Assembly (NCBI RefSeq): GCF_000227115.2 | Contig: NC_016480.1 | Location: 1,116,001-1,180,000, forward strand | DNA length: 64,000 nt | Source of the DNA: Naumovozyma dairenensis CBS 421 | Taxonomy: Eukaryota; Ascomycota; Saccharomycetes; Saccharomycetales; Saccharomycetaceae | Reading direction: 5' to 3' | In this document: positions 9,143 through 19,144 of the stretch, piece after piece | How positions within the stretch are numbered: position 1 is the stretch's first letter | How the letters are laid out: each line of letters begins with the position of its first letter | Position numbers and translations under genes: made by a program | Notes under the pieces: generated by a model | The model's database searches: none | The model's input: the letters and a program-made list of their open reading frames with translations, nothing else | What the model was told of the DNA's origin: nothing

Positions 9143-10126
9143 TTATAACCTTTTGAATAAATATCTTTGTAATTTACCAAAAAATAGCATTCCAAGGAAA
9201 TGGAAATTAATCAAATATAGTAATTGACTCATATGATCAAATCTATTGTAATAGAAAAATGCAATAAATAATGTTTGAACAATCCCACTCATTAAAAAGG
9301 ATAAACTACCATCGAAAAATAACCAAACAATGACATTTAATAATAACCAAAGTATAGAACCTTGATTTGATGATGTCCATGGTAATCTTCTTACACCCAA
9401 ACTAATACCTAACATGGCATTAACTAATCTAATAATAGATCTAAATGAGTTCTTACGATTAATCCCCGTTTTCTCTTTACTTGGTCTGAAAATATTATCT
9501 GATATTTTCAAAATTACCCCCAAAATTATACCTTGAATACCAAATCCGATATATTCTGTAACTTTTGAAACAGTAATAATCTTATCTAGTAACTGAACTA
9601 AGTTCTTAAAGACAATGGAAAGTCCACCTTTTTGTAAATCATGATTGTCAAATAAAAATTTGGACAATTCACCAAATAATAATCCACAAATAAATAATAC
9701 TGATCCTGAATAAATCAAATTAATAGATCGAATATACCATTTCTTATTAAATTCTTCATCACGTAAAAATCTAGCAAAGTCTCTTTCCTTTCTTTGTTTA
9801 ATAAAATCTAGATCATCATTATAATATTCATCCACTTCATCATCATCATAGTCATCATCATTTATTGATTTACCATGTGATTTAGCCCATTTTTTTTTCA
9901 ATTTCTCTAAGTTGGATCGTTTATAAAGTGATGAAGCTTTATCTTCAGTATCTTTAATTATATCAGTACTATAGAACGATGCTAACGCTGGTTTAGTCAA
10001 GTTTACCATAGAATCTGTACTTCTCATCTTTTTAATATTTTGTTGTTGCTTCGGTTGCTTATCTCCGGTACTACCACCTAAGGATGAGGTTGAAGATGTT
10101 GTCTTTTTCTTGCTTTTCTTACCCAT
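9143..10126 (-). CDS. NSG1: INSIG homologue, regulator of HMG-CoA reductase
   Basis: The product has 327 residues. A soluble N-terminus (1-130) is Lys/Ser-rich with an acidic run near 90-105. It is followed by an INSIG domain with about five or six membrane segments, for example 136-152, 190-208, 258-277 and 280-292. The conserved motif GVRRLPWTSSNQGS lies at 244-257. In S. cerevisiae Nsg1 and Nsg2 (291-299 residues) sit in the ER membrane and stabilise the sterol-sensing HMG-CoA reductase Hmg2. The position between IGO2 and WSS1 matches NSG1 (YHR133C); NSG2 is the ohnologue and cannot be excluded. The start at 10126 is the first ATG and gives the typical basic leader MGKKSKKK. Confidence 0.9.
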   Translation of the reverse strand: MGKKSKKKTTSSTSSLGGSTGDKQPKQQQNIKKMRSTDSMVNLTKPALASFYSTDIIKDTEDKASSLYKRSNLEKLKKKWAKSHGKSINDDDYDDDEVDEYYNDDLDFIKQRKERDFARFLRDEEFNKKWYIRSINLIYSGSVLFICGLLFGELSKFLFDNHDLQKGGLSIVFKNLVQLLDKIITVSKVTEYIGFGIQGIILGVILKISDNIFRPSKEKTGINRKNSFRSIIRLVNAMLGISLGVRRLPWTSSNQGSILWLLLNVIVWLFFDGSLSFLMSGIVQTLFIAFFYYNRFDHMSQLLYLINFHFLGMLFFGKLQRYLFKRL

Positions 10127-11040
10127 AATGTTTTTATTTTACTGGTATATGTATACTAGGATATGTAGATAGATCGATGGGAATGATGGAAAGTTGGGAT
10201 ATGGAGAGGAGAAAAGAGTATATCCTCTTTTTACAAGTGGGATTGTAAAGCTTACTTAAGCATATATGTAACGTTACATCGTGTTTAATATGTAAGCTGG
10301 GAGATACATTCCCTTTAAATAAGTAAACGCGTACGTACATTCATTCAGTTTCTCTTCGAGCGAAGATGTGTGTCCGCGAAGGTGAGTTTTGAACCGTTAA
10401 TGAATGTTAAACGAATATCCTTTTATCTCCGGATTCGTAACAATATGTTCTGTTTCCTGATCTAAAAAAACAATATAAGCATTCACAAACGACTGGTAGC
10501 TTACCCAAAAACATTCAACGTTTAACATCCGGTAAGTTTTTTATACTCTTATTGGGAAAGAGTTTTCAGATTGATGGAAATCTAATGTTCCATGTACTAA
10601 GGTGAATAGTATATATGGCCAGACAAAACTGACCATCTCCCCACAAATCAATATTGTGGTGAGATGACCAACTGCCCATGGTGTACTGCAAATAGGTACT
10701 CCGCTTGCATATAACTTCACTTATTCGAGAATACTTCATCTCCACTCCTTGTTATTTTATTTATTCTTAACGTACTTTACGGAAGTTCTTAACATGCTTT
10801 CTTTTTTCTCAAATTTCAAACCCCGCGCCGTCTTACTGACTCCGCGCAGTAACACATACCTTCCGGAACATTTGAGAATTCTCGAAAGAGGTTACTTAAT
10901 GTCTCAGAAGAATTATGAAAGGACAAAAATAAATACACAATGCAAAAAATCGCAGTTGATCTACTTATATCTTTCATATTAATCATTAAGATAAGAAAAA
11001 AGTTGACTGGATAAGGAATCACCCCAACTAATCCAGGTAG
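10127..11040. other. Divergent promoter region of NSG1 and WSS1
   Basis: No gene is supported. An ACGCGT (MCB core) lies at 10327-10332, about 200 bp upstream of NSG1. CG-rich patches near 10822-10850 stand out from the AT-rich surroundings. Short frames here do not begin with convincing ATGs. Confidence 0.45.
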
Positions 11041-11895
11041 ATGCCAACACAAAGCCATGAAAACCCACACATAACAAAAATAGCCGTCTTACAAAGGAAA
11101 CCCAACGCCGAGTATGCCCTCTCCATCCTCAAAGATATCACCAAACAAGTATCCTACTTAATGAAGGAAAATAAATTCAAAGTGAGCCAACTAGTAGAAT
11201 TTTACCCCAAGGATAAGCGACTTCTAGGGATGAATGTAAACAGAGGTCAAAAGATCATGTTGAGGTTGAGAGATTCAAATGATGAATTCCAATTCTTAGC
11301 AAGAGAAAGTATATTGGGGACTATGTTACATGAGTTGACTCATAATTTATTTGGACCTCATGATAAGAAATTTTATGAGAAATTGGATGATTTGTCAGCA
11401 AGACAATGGATCATTGAACAACAAGGGTTGTTTGATACTTTCTTGGGATCAGGGAATCGTCTTGGTGGGTCCACTCTCGGTAATAATAGGAATAATAATC
11501 TAACGGCAGGGAGAATAAGAGGTAATGTTGTTGGTAGACCTATTAGAAACCGGTTCGGTAAAGGTAGAAAGTTGGGATCTTTGGAGGGACCCAACAAACT
11601 TCAAAAATATAAAACGCCTAGAGAAATGGCGGCTATTGCTGCGGAGAGAAGATATAATGATGATAAGTGGTGTGGTGAAAAGAATAGTGACGAAACGAAA
11701 CGTGCTTTACAGCCCAGTTCTGATAGCTTGTATGAACAAGATATTATAATAATCGACGATGATGATGATGATGATGATGAAGGAAATCTAATATCGAGAG
11801 GTATCGCAAGTACGAAACATAAACATAGGGACAAAAAATCCATCGAAGGAAACAGCAATAAGGAGAAGGATATAGAAATCATTGACTTGACATGA
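11041..11895 (+). CDS. WSS1: Wss1, SprT/WLM-family DNA-protein crosslink protease
   Basis: The product has 284 residues. The N-terminal WLM domain carries the zinc-protease motif HELTH at 97-101, with the third ligand in GPHD (His107). A Cdc48-binding SHP-type box, FLGSGNRL, lies at 134-141. An eight-aspartate run forms part of a SUMO-interacting motif (IIIIDDDD, near 236-243), and a second SUMO-interacting motif, IEIIDLT, forms the extreme C-terminus. This is the known layout of Wss1, which with Cdc48-Doa1 and SUMO clears covalent protein-DNA adducts such as trapped topoisomerase. Length (269 in S. cerevisiae) and position between NSG1 and YCK1 agree with YHR134W. Confidence 0.95.
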   Translation: MPTQSHENPHITKIAVLQRKPNAEYALSILKDITKQVSYLMKENKFKVSQLVEFYPKDKRLLGMNVNRGQKIMLRLRDSNDEFQFLARESILGTMLHELTHNLFGPHDKKFYEKLDDLSARQWIIEQQGLFDTFLGSGNRLGGSTLGNNRNNNLTAGRIRGNVVGRPIRNRFGKGRKLGSLEGPNKLQKYKTPREMAAIAAERRYNDDKWCGEKNSDETKRALQPSSDSLYEQDIIIIDDDDDDDDEGNLISRGIASTKHKHRDKKSIEGNSNKEKDIEIIDLT

Positions 11896-12471
11896 ATTTA
11901 ATGAAAATATACGATACAAAAAGTCCATTCAGCAACTCTTAAACAGTACATAGTACTTCGGCTCTCTATGCTTAGTACACAAGAAAATATCTACGGTGCT
12001 CACTGCTCTTCTGAAACTATTACATCTGTCATGTTGTTGTAGATTCCCAATTATCAGTCATACAATTTGTCACCTGTGGTGCAACAGTCTGTGGAAAATC
12101 AGCGTCGGTGAGGCTCACGGACTATATAATTATGGATATCAATCACATTGTGACTTGATTAGCATATCACTTATAATCTGCAACATGATTTAGACTAAAA
12201 TAGCTTTTTACCTTATCTGGTAGAAAGACACTACGTACACGAAGCTACGTAGGTACAAATATGCTCTCGACTCTGGTACTCCCTCCTCTTGTTTTAAAAA
12301 ACAATAACAAATTAGACTAGATAACGGATGCTTAATGGGTTTACTGTTTTTAGAATACATGATATAAATAAATATTAATGATTATTTTCTTATAGTATAT
12401 ATATGGGAAAAGAAAAAAGATGTTTGGCGTCTTATCTATATTTTTTAATGTTTTCGTTGCGACCCCCGTAC
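11896..12471. other. Convergent intergenic region WSS1/YCK
   Basis: AT-rich 3' regions. TATATA-type elements occur near 12397-12403. No gene is recognised. Confidence 0.45.
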
Positions 12472-14094
12472 CTAGCAACATCCTAATTTACTAAAGAATC
12501 CTTTATGTGATTCGGATGATTCATCATCAGGAACAACATTTTGATTATGGACCCTCTGTTGCTGTTGTTGCTGCTGTTGGGATTGTTGTCGTGAATTTGG
12601 TGCTATAGGTTGTTGTGATTGATCAGGTGATACACTAACACCATGTTGTTGACGATTNNNNNNNNNNNNNNNNNNNNTATTTACACTTGTAGGTGCTGTA
12701 TTATTATTGTTATTATTAAAGTTCTCCTTTTTCATTTGTTGTTGTGGTTGCTGTTGAGAATATTTCTGTTGTACTTGTCGTTGGTATGATTCATATGATG
12801 TTGGGTCTGCGCGTTTAGATAAATTGTGCTGGTTCATGCTTACTTGAGGTTGCATTGAAGTGTGGCCCTGACTAGTTGGGATCTGTTGCTGTTGATATTG
12901 TCCTTGAGGTGAAGGTTGTAAATTATCTTGTTGTTGTTGCTGTTGAGAAAGTTGATGAAGTGGATTTGGAACCATCTTATGATTTGATCTATGTCTCCTT
13001 GATTTCTCATTTGGTGGAGTTGGATGACCATATCCATGTAAGTTAGTTCTCTTATTTATTGTTAAATCCCAACCTCGACCTCCATTTAATTTCATCCAAT
13101 CATATTCACCATCCATTGTTTCTCCCATTTCATCTAATGCAGATAATAATAATTTCCTATAGCCTTGATAATCTGGAGTTTCTTCAAAAGTCAAATTTCT
13201 AACAATTTCTAAATAACGACCAAATTGAACAGGTAAACCTTGGGCTAAATCATAAACATTAGTAGTTCTCTTTTTTTCTCCAATTTTTTCATATTTTTGT
13301 TTATTATTTGGAGCTTTCAAACCTTGCCATGGTAATTGACCTCTTAAGAAATAAAAAAATACATGACCCAATGCTTCCATATCATCTCTTCTTGATTGTT
13401 CTCTACCTAAATGAGTATTAATTGACATGTATCTTGCCGTTCCACTTAAAGATTTTTTTTCACGATAAGGTATATGTTGTTTTGTCTTTGGATCTCTATA
13501 TTGTTTTGCCATTCCAAAATCAATCAAATGGATAGAATTTTCATCAGGTTGTCCTGGTCTACCAATCAAGAAGTTATCAGGTTTAATATCCCTATAAATC
13601 AAATCATGAGCATGTAAATCTTCAATTAAAGTTATCATTTGAACAGCAATTTGAACCACAGTTTTCACAGAAAATCTTCTATTACACCAATCGAAAAGAT
13701 CTTCTAAAGAGGGACCTAATAGATCAATAACTAAGATATTATGTAAACCTTCTTGACCGAAATAATAAGCTAATGGAATATTAGGGGTTCCTGCTAATAA
13801 CTTGTATGTTCTATATTCATCTTTCAATTGGGGTGCTTCAGTCTTTCTTGGTTCGAATTTGATTCCTACAGGTGTTCCATTGATCATGTTGATACCTTCA
13901 AAAATGACACCGAATGAACCTTCACCTATTTTCTTTCCTATTTTGTAATGTAGCCCTACTATAGTGGAATTATCATCGTGGGATCGTTGCTGTTGTTGTT
14001 GAGATTGTAATTGGGCTTGATGTATTTGAGTTGAGTTTGGTATGTTTGTCAAATTGTTTATGGCCATTGCAGAGGGGCCTTGGACATGAGACAT
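12472..14094 (-). CDS. YCK1: Plasma-membrane casein kinase 1, Yck1/Yck2
   Basis: The product has about 540 residues. The N-terminus is Gln-rich. The CK1 kinase domain spans about 48-330, with the P-loop GKKIGEGSFGVIFEG, ATP lysine 79 (VGIKFE), catalytic loop YRDIKPDN (Asp169) and DFG at 192-194. A long Gln/Asn/Pro-rich tail ends in GFFSKLGCC, where the C-terminal Cys-Cys is the palmitoylation signal used by Akr1 to anchor Yck1/2 at the plasma membrane. The kinase acts in glucose and amino-acid (SPS) signalling, endocytosis and morphogenesis. The neighbours WSS1 and SPL2 match YCK1 (YHR135C). A 20-base run of N interrupts the tail; the frame is open on both sides but the true residues there are unknown. 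Confidence 0.93.
   Translation of the reverse strand: MSHVQGPSAMAINNLTNIPNSTQIHQAQLQSQQQQQRSHDDNSTIVGLHYKIGKKIGEGSFGVIFEGINMINGTPVGIKFEPRKTEAPQLKDEYRTYKLLAGTPNIPLAYYFGQEGLHNILVIDLLGPSLEDLFDWCNRRFSVKTVVQIAVQMITLIEDLHAHDLIYRDIKPDNFLIGRPGQPDENSIHLIDFGMAKQYRDPKTKQHIPYREKKSLSGTARYMSINTHLGREQSRRDDMEALGHVFFYFLRGQLPWQGLKAPNNKQKYEKIGEKKRTTNVYDLAQGLPVQFGRYLEIVRNLTFEETPDYQGYRKLLLSALDEMGETMDGEYDWMKLNGGRGWDLTINKRTNLHGYGHPTPPNEKSRRHRSNHKMVPNPLHQLSQQQQQQDNLQPSPQGQYQQQQIPTSQGHTSMQPQVSMNQHNLSKRADPTSYESYQRQVQQKYSQQQPQQQMKKENFNNNNNNTAPTSVNXXXXXXXNRQQHGVSVSPDQSQQPIAPNSRQQSQQQQQQQQRVHNQNVVPDDESSESHKGFFSKLGCC
12658..12677. other. Assembly gap of 20 N
   Basis: The run of unknown bases lies in the low-complexity, Gln/Asn-coding tail of the YCK gene. 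The round length suggests a placeholder. Confidence 0.95.
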
Positions 14095-14727
14095 CGTTTG
14101 CTATTAAAAATGAAGAAGTGGAATTTTTTGCAAAAGGGTAAACTAACCTGGTTAAATGCTTTTTTAAAAATAAGTAATATTAATGGTATATAAGATAGGA
14201 TTGAAGGGTAAAGATTTCTGATGTTATTTGTCCTTCCTTGTTTTCTTTGGTGTCAATTCTTCTTATATGTATGAAAGAATGCTCAGAGTTTTTAAAAAAA
14301 ACTAAGGTGTCGTAGTTAATCAGAAAAAACAGTATGTTATTATTAGGTAATAAACACCCTTGCTTACATATATGTAAATATATACGTATTAATAGTAACT
14401 GTGAGTGCTTTTTGCCAAGTACTAATGTACTAATTGAATTGGTTTGCTATGAATTTATCCTCTAAGAAACAAAAGTCGTTGTTTTGGTTTTTCACAAATT
14501 GCCTTTTTTTGTTGATTTGCTCTAACTTGATTTTTTTTCCCGGTTTCCCTTTTCGGAAAAAGCGACACCTTCTAGAAATCGTTTTCTACGTTGTGTCGCT
14601 CGACTGATAAAGATGTGACATTATATACACCCGAGTGGGGGGTAGTGTTTTGTAAATATAGTTGTCATATGTAATGTTCTTTTTAGTATATATCGGTAAA
14701 TTTATTTGTTTGTATGTGTGTGTGATA
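14095..14727. other. YCK promoter and SPL2 3' region
   Basis: AT-rich spacer between two genes on the same strand. CAACGTAG-type GC-richer DNA lies near 14560-14650. No gene is seen. Confidence 0.45.
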
Positions 14728-15534
14728 TTATTCCTCATCACTAGACATATCGAAGATATTTTCGTCTACGCCGGAATCTGTAAACCAAAATTGGTCCGAT
14801 AGTTTATTTAGTTCTGTAATTGGATTTTCTTCTTGATTAGTGAAATTATGCTTGCTTGTTGTCGTAGTAGTATAATGATTACTTTTCATTTCCTTTTCAT
14901 GCTGATAATTATTGTAAGGAGTGAAGACCGAATTGTTTGGGTCTTCATTTGGATAAGCTAGAGATACCGATTGATGGAATCGTGCTGGGTTTAGTATGTG
15001 GAAATTATTTGATATCTTTTCAGAGAAAAAATTTATTGGCGCAGATTTATGCCTTTTTTGTCTCTTAAAGTTATTGTTAGTGGGTGCATATTCCATATTA
15101 TTACTATTAGGGTGGGCTGAGGTGGAATTAGTTCGAGGATATTGTTCACGTTGTTCCATATTTAATGTGGAAGTATCATCATTAGTATATTGTTCTTCCG
15201 AAGAAAGTTGTTCAGGTTCACCTATTATAAAGGGATCTGAAGAGTCTATGGATACGTGTTTCCTTAATTTATTGGATGGTTCTATAGTATAGTGTTTCAT
15301 GCTGTTACTTAATATACTTTTAGTACTAATATTGGGGGTGGGAGTCGCGGAGAAAGGGTTACTTGAATTGAAAGATCTTGGGGAATAAGCTGGAGACATG
15401 TATGCTGGGCCGTTAATTTGGCCCTGTAGCTCATGTTGTAGGTGAGTTGAATTTCCAATTTTAGTGTCTTTGTTTTTGGTATTATCACCATAATGATAAA
15501 TTGGTGAATAAATCGTCTGGGAAGTACGTTCCAT
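14728..15534 (-). CDS. SPL2: Spl2-like protein, post-transcriptional regulator in phosphate starvation
   Basis: The product has 268 residues, against 148 in S. cerevisiae. Most of it is Ser/Asn/Thr-rich and looks disordered. The match rests on the C-terminus: residues 245-268 read LSDQFWFTDSGVDENIFDMSSDEE, split here as LSDQFW, VDENIF and MSSDEE. It mirrors the S. cerevisiae C-terminus (LAHDFW, IDEDIF, SSDEE). The segment NPARFHQSVSLAY (residues 181-193) may correspond to its NPASYY region. Spl2 acts with the PHO pathway and down-regulates the low-affinity phosphate transporter Pho87/Pho90. It sits between YCK1 and ARO9, as in S. cerevisiae, and Pho4-like sites lie upstream. The N-terminal half has no recognised counterpart. 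Confidence 0.8.
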   Translation of the reverse strand: MERTSQTIYSPIYHYGDNTKNKDTKIGNSTHLQHELQGQINGPAYMSPAYSPRSFNSSNPFSATPTPNISTKSILSNSMKHYTIEPSNKLRKHVSIDSSDPFIIGEPEQLSSEEQYTNDDTSTLNMEQREQYPRTNSTSAHPNSNNMEYAPTNNNFKRQKRHKSAPINFFSEKISNNFHILNPARFHQSVSLAYPNEDPNNSVFTPYNNYQHEKEMKSNHYTTTTTSKHNFTNQEENPITELNKLSDQFWFTDSGVDENIFDMSSDEE

Positions 15535-16038
15535 TGTTTCTTGTTGGTTATTTATAGGTATTATGTTTAGTTTTAAGAGCTTTCAGTTCACAAAGTTCAC
15601 AAAGAAAGTTCCCTGAAGACGAACAATAACTGATATACTAGTCATTTCGAGCAAGAAACGAGATCCTGTTATTTATATACGGTTATGCAAGTTTGGCTTA
15701 TAAATAGTTATCTGTTACTTAGAGCCGGATGTTATATTCAATCATCCATGCAATACTACCCTAAAGAACCTTACACCCCTTACTACATACCAAAGAACGG
15801 TACCGATAATGAAAAGACTATTGCAACATACGTAAATACGTGGATAACCTGACTGTATTAAGTTATTGCCACTCAGATTACCAAATAGATATTGTCTTTG
15901 CAATTTGTACTTTAGCCACGTTTTTCCCCTAATGTGGTAGTCAAGCTATTATTGTTAATTTTAATTAAACGGAACAATTTTAAGCTTTGCCACGGATGTA
16001 ATAAATAACTAATATTACATCCGTACCCCGCCTCCATG

Positions 16039-16046
16039 CACGTGGG
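16039..16046 (+). promoter_or_regulatory. Pho4-type binding site CACGTGGG
   Basis: CACGTG followed by GG is the high-affinity Pho4 core. It lies about 505 bp upstream of SPL2. CACGTTTTT at 15917-15925 and CACGTTTT at 16207-16214 match the lower-affinity form, so three candidate sites lie within 300 bp. SPL2 is a PHO-regulon gene in S. cerevisiae. Occupancy is inferred. Confidence 0.55.
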
Positions 16047-16370
16047 TCTTGAGAGAACAAAGCACAGAAGGCCCCTGTTACAGCCGTGCCTCGGAGTTTG
16101 CGCCACATGAGACGGGCGGCGGGTCAACTGGACCCCCACTCAAGGGATCTTGGAAGACATCGTTCGCGGCTACACTCTCGAATAACGCTTCTTGTCCTTA
16201 CTTCCCCACGTTTTATTCCCATACCCATTTCCCTTCCCACTGGCCTCCTGACCTGTTGACCTGTTGACCTAACATCCACATACCCTTGCGACGAACTTAC
16301 GCTAATCACCCCAAAAAGAAAAATTGGAGAAATATGACGCAAATAACTCGTATATTATATTATATTATGC

Positions 16371-16384
16371 CATGCCATGGCATG
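16371..16384. repeat. 14-bp perfect palindrome CATGCCATGGCATG
   Basis: The palindrome is embedded in CATG-rich DNA (GCCATGCCATGGCATGTCATG) about 270 bp upstream of ARO9. Its role is unknown; it could be a dimeric factor site. Confidence 0.6.
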
Positions 16385-16652
16385 TCATGTTATGTTACAC
16401 TGAACGTATATTCGTTCATTGTCAACTCTCAAGATAATATTATCTATATAGAATATATCTTACCCTACCTTACGTTGCTTGATGCTTGCGGAAATACATA
16501 CTGGACACTCTTCAAATAGTTGATCGATATAATAATAGTAGCGGCTATATAACAGGAAATGACACAGAAAATAAGGTTCAAGTCACAAAAACACTCGATT
16601 ACAGTTCCAGTACATGGGTGATTCCAGTAAATAATTGCAACCAAGAAGAAAA

Positions 16653-18350
16653 ATGACAGCAATTGATGATACAAAGAAAACTACACACTATTGCTCATCA
16701 TCAAGACAACAGCAAATAGTTTCATTTGATCTTAAAAGATCAGAAAACTGTTATCCAGAAAATTACGAACATTTAGAGGGAAAATATTCCAAATTTTTAT
16801 CAAAAAGAGAGAAAAATAGAAAGGTAATCACCTTCTGGTCAGAGGATGAATTCGATCCCACTCATCTACAATTATCTGGTGGGATGCCTAATGAAGGTTT
16901 TTTCCCCATTGAATCAATTGACCTAAATGTTTTGAATTCTCCCAGTTGCAAAATTAATAACACGTCTGATTGTACTACTTCAACTGATACCGATAGTTTA
17001 TCAAAAATTCATGTTACCAAAAGATTCCCCCAAGAACTCCCTTTATCTATGTCACTACAATATTCTGAAACACAAGGCATGAAACCATTGTTGGATTTCA
17101 TCAAGACATTCATTACCAAATTAAATAATACACCACCATATAATGAAACGCTTTATGATATCATGTTAGCAAATGGTTCCAGTGATTCCATGTTCAAAGT
17201 CTTTGAAACTTTATGTGATGAGTCTACAACAGTATTGATGGAAGAATTCACTTTTGTACCAGTCATTTCAAATGTAATGGCTACTGGAGCAAAATGTATC
17301 CCATTGAAATTGAACTTGAATTATGAAGATCAAGGTATTGATATTGAATATTTAGAAAATTTATTAGATAATTGGGGGGGAAAGAGTAATACAAAACACT
17401 TATCTAAACCAAAAATTTTATATACAATTTCAACTGGACAAAATCCAATTGGAGTCACATTATCAATGGAAAAAAGAAGGAAAATTTATACCATTGCACA
17501 AAGACATGATTTGATCATATTAGAAGACGATCCTTATTGTTATTTGACTTTCCCAAAATATAATCAAAAAAATAACAACAACGACAAACAAGATCAATTA
17601 AATCCATATTTTGATCCAAATTTTACAATTGAGGATTATTTAAGGGAAAGGTTTTATAAATCTTTAATCACTTTAGATACTGATGGTAGAGTGATAAGAT
17701 TGGAAACATTTTCTAAAATATTTGGTCCTGGGTTAAGATTAAGTTTTATAGTTGCGAATAAATTCTTAATTGATAAATTCGTCGTATTTTCGGAATTATC
17801 TTCAAGAGCACCCAGTGGAGTTTCACAATCTTTTGTATATTCCACTATTCAAGCAATGACTAAGAAAAGAATTTCTGAAATAGTTTGGGGAAATTTTGAT
17901 CAAGTTGAAATGTTTAATGAAATGTATAAAAGTTGGATGGATTGGATTATGAAAATTGCTGGACATTATACTCATAGAAGAAATACTACTTTAAAAACAC
18001 TGTATGCAACTGAAGCATTTAAAAATGGATTATTTTCAATCATCGAACCTTCCGCGGGAATGTTTATAAATTTGGGACTTCAATTTCCCAAATTTCAAGA
18101 ATATTATGAAGACTCATTTAACATCATTGATCAAATGAATAAATTTGATAAAGTTTTAACTAAAAATGGTGTTAAAGTAGTTCTTGGTTATAAAATGGCT
18201 GTCTCTAAAGAATTTTCAAAAGAAAATTGTAATTTCATTAGATTGACTATTTCGTTTGCTAAAAATGATAATGAATTAATTGTAGCAGCAAATAAAATTG
18301 CCAAGAGTATACAAACTTTCTTTAAAGGGATGAAACCAATCCAAAATTAA
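16653..18350 (+). CDS. ARO9: Aromatic aminotransferase II Aro9
   Basis: The product has 565 residues from the ATG at 16653 (MTAIDD); upstream in-frame sequence lacks an ATG. It is a class I/II PLP aminotransferase. Conserved blocks are [58 protein letters not shown], and the PLP lysine 355 in [15 protein letters not shown]. The C-terminal blocks EPSAGMFI and [12 protein letters not shown] are also present. Aro9 converts Trp, Phe and Tyr to their 2-oxo acids, the first step of Ehrlich-pathway breakdown to fusel alcohols. Asn-rich insertions make it about 50 residues longer than the S. cerevisiae protein (513). The position next to SPL2 matches YHR137W. Confidence 0.94.
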   Translation: MTAIDDTKKTTHYCSSSRQQQIVSFDLKRSENCYPENYEHLEGKYSKFLSKREKNRKVITFWSEDEFDPTHLQLSGGMPNEGFFPIESIDLNVLNSPSCKINNTSDCTTSTDTDSLSKIHVTKRFPQELPLSMSLQYSETQGMKPLLDFIKTFITKLNNTPPYNETLYDIMLANGSSDSMFKVFETLCDESTTVLMEEFTFVPVISNVMATGAKCIPLKLNLNYEDQGIDIEYLENLLDNWGGKSNTKHLSKPKILYTISTGQNPIGVTLSMEKRRKIYTIAQRHDLIILEDDPYCYLTFPKYNQKNNNNDKQDQLNPYFDPNFTIEDYLRERFYKSLITLDTDGRVIRLETFSKIFGPGLRLSFIVANKFLIDKFVVFSELSSRAPSGVSQSFVYSTIQAMTKKRISEIVWGNFDQVEMFNEMYKSWMDWIMKIAGHYTHRRNTTLKTLYATEAFKNGLFSIIEPSAGMFINLGLQFPKFQEYYEDSFNIIDQMNKFDKVLTKNGVKVVLGYKMAVSKEFSKENCNFIRLTISFAKNDNELIVAANKIAKSIQTFFKGMKPIQN

Positions 18351-18748
18351 TCTTCAAGATCGTTAGTTAATATTCTATATATATATCTAATATTCCTTCT
18401 TATTTGTTTTTGCACTTACAATGTTTTCGGTTTTATTTTCTCGGACATAACAAACTTTTAGAGACGTAGGTTTAATCTGGTTAAATTGCTTATTTTATAA
18501 ATATAATATAAACTAAGTTGAGTATTGAGAAACGTTCTTTCTATCAAAGACATACTCTCTTAATATTATTCTCTTCCTTTATAGTAAAAACATTTTTCTG
18601 CTACCGGTCGTAACCTTGAATTCAGACTGTCATTGATTCGAAACTCATTATAATATTGTAAATATATATAAGTATTCATCTATTCTCTTGTTGTAAAAAA
18701 CAAACAAAAACCAAAAATATATATATATATATATATATCAACCTTCAA
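18351..18748. other. Convergent intergenic region ARO9 / Pbi2-like gene
   Basis: AT-rich 3' sequence ending in an (AT)11 microsatellite (18717-18738) directly beside the stop codon of the Pbi2-like gene. No gene is seen. Confidence 0.5.
18717..18738. repeat. (AT)11 microsatellite
   Basis: Eleven AT units lie 10 bp beyond the stop codon of the Pbi2-like gene. The run is probably part of its 3'-end signal and variable in length. Confidence 0.9.
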
Positions 18749-19144
18749 TCATCTCACGGTATTGGCGTGGACTATTTGATCCTCTTCCAAATTAATATGA
18801 TAGCGACCATCCATATTCATATTTAATCGCTCAATTTGATTTTTCAAAATATTTAAATATGAATCATCAAATTCCATACTGAAGCCTTTAATTAACTTGT
18901 AACGATTAGTTATCTTACCACCTAATTCATTCACTAATTCTTCAACACTTTCCATAAATGAAGTGATAGATAGGTTCGTAGTTGTGGCAGGATCCAAAGA
19001 TGTTATCGATATGATGTACGATCCTTTCTCTGTTTATTTATTTTTTTTTTTTTCAGTAGTTAGTAAAACAATACATAAAAGTCCGGGGGGGGGGGGTGTA
19101 AGTGATGATCATAGCCATTACATACTTGCTTCTGTTTGGATCAT
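18749..19144 (-). CDS. Spliced Pbi2/YHR138C-like proteinase B inhibitor (I9 domain), two exons
   Basis: No ATG opens the conserved frame of the main exon, which is closed upstream by a stop. A complete yeast intron explains this. On the reverse strand exon 1 is 19144-19126 (MIQTEA plus one base), with 5' site GTATGT at 19125-19120, branch point TACTAAC at 19065-19059 and 3' site AAACAG ending at 19030. Exon 2 is 19029-18749. Splicing removes 96 bases and gives a 99-residue protein starting MIQTEAKKGSYIISITS. It has the inhibitor-I9 landmarks SYIISI, ELGGKITNRYKLIKGFSMEF and a C-terminal EEDQIVHANT like the EEDKEVHTN of Pbi2. The position after ARO9 matches YHR138C. Pbi2-type proteins inhibit vacuolar protease B and help vacuole fusion. 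S. cerevisiae YHR138C has no intron as far as I know. Confidence 0.85.
19085..19096. repeat. G12 homopolymer inside the intron of the Pbi2-like gene
   Basis: Twelve consecutive G on the plus strand read as C12 in the intron, between the 5' splice site and the branch point. Long G/C runs are rare in this AT-rich genome. Confidence 0.9.

Larger units (their letters stand above)
15535..16652. other. Divergent promoter region of SPL2 and ARO9
   Basis: This 1.1-kb regulatory region contains three Pho4-type sites (15916-15924, 16039-16046, 16206-16214), a GC-rich patch at about 16020-16150 and a 14-bp palindrome at 16371-16384. I could not find the CCG-N7-CCG array expected for Aro80. No gene is seen. 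Confidence 0.5.

Noticed and set aside
15535..16652. Search for Aro80-type CCG-N7-CCG array upstream of ARO9
   Set aside because: CCG and CGG triplets occur, but never with the required seven-base spacing.
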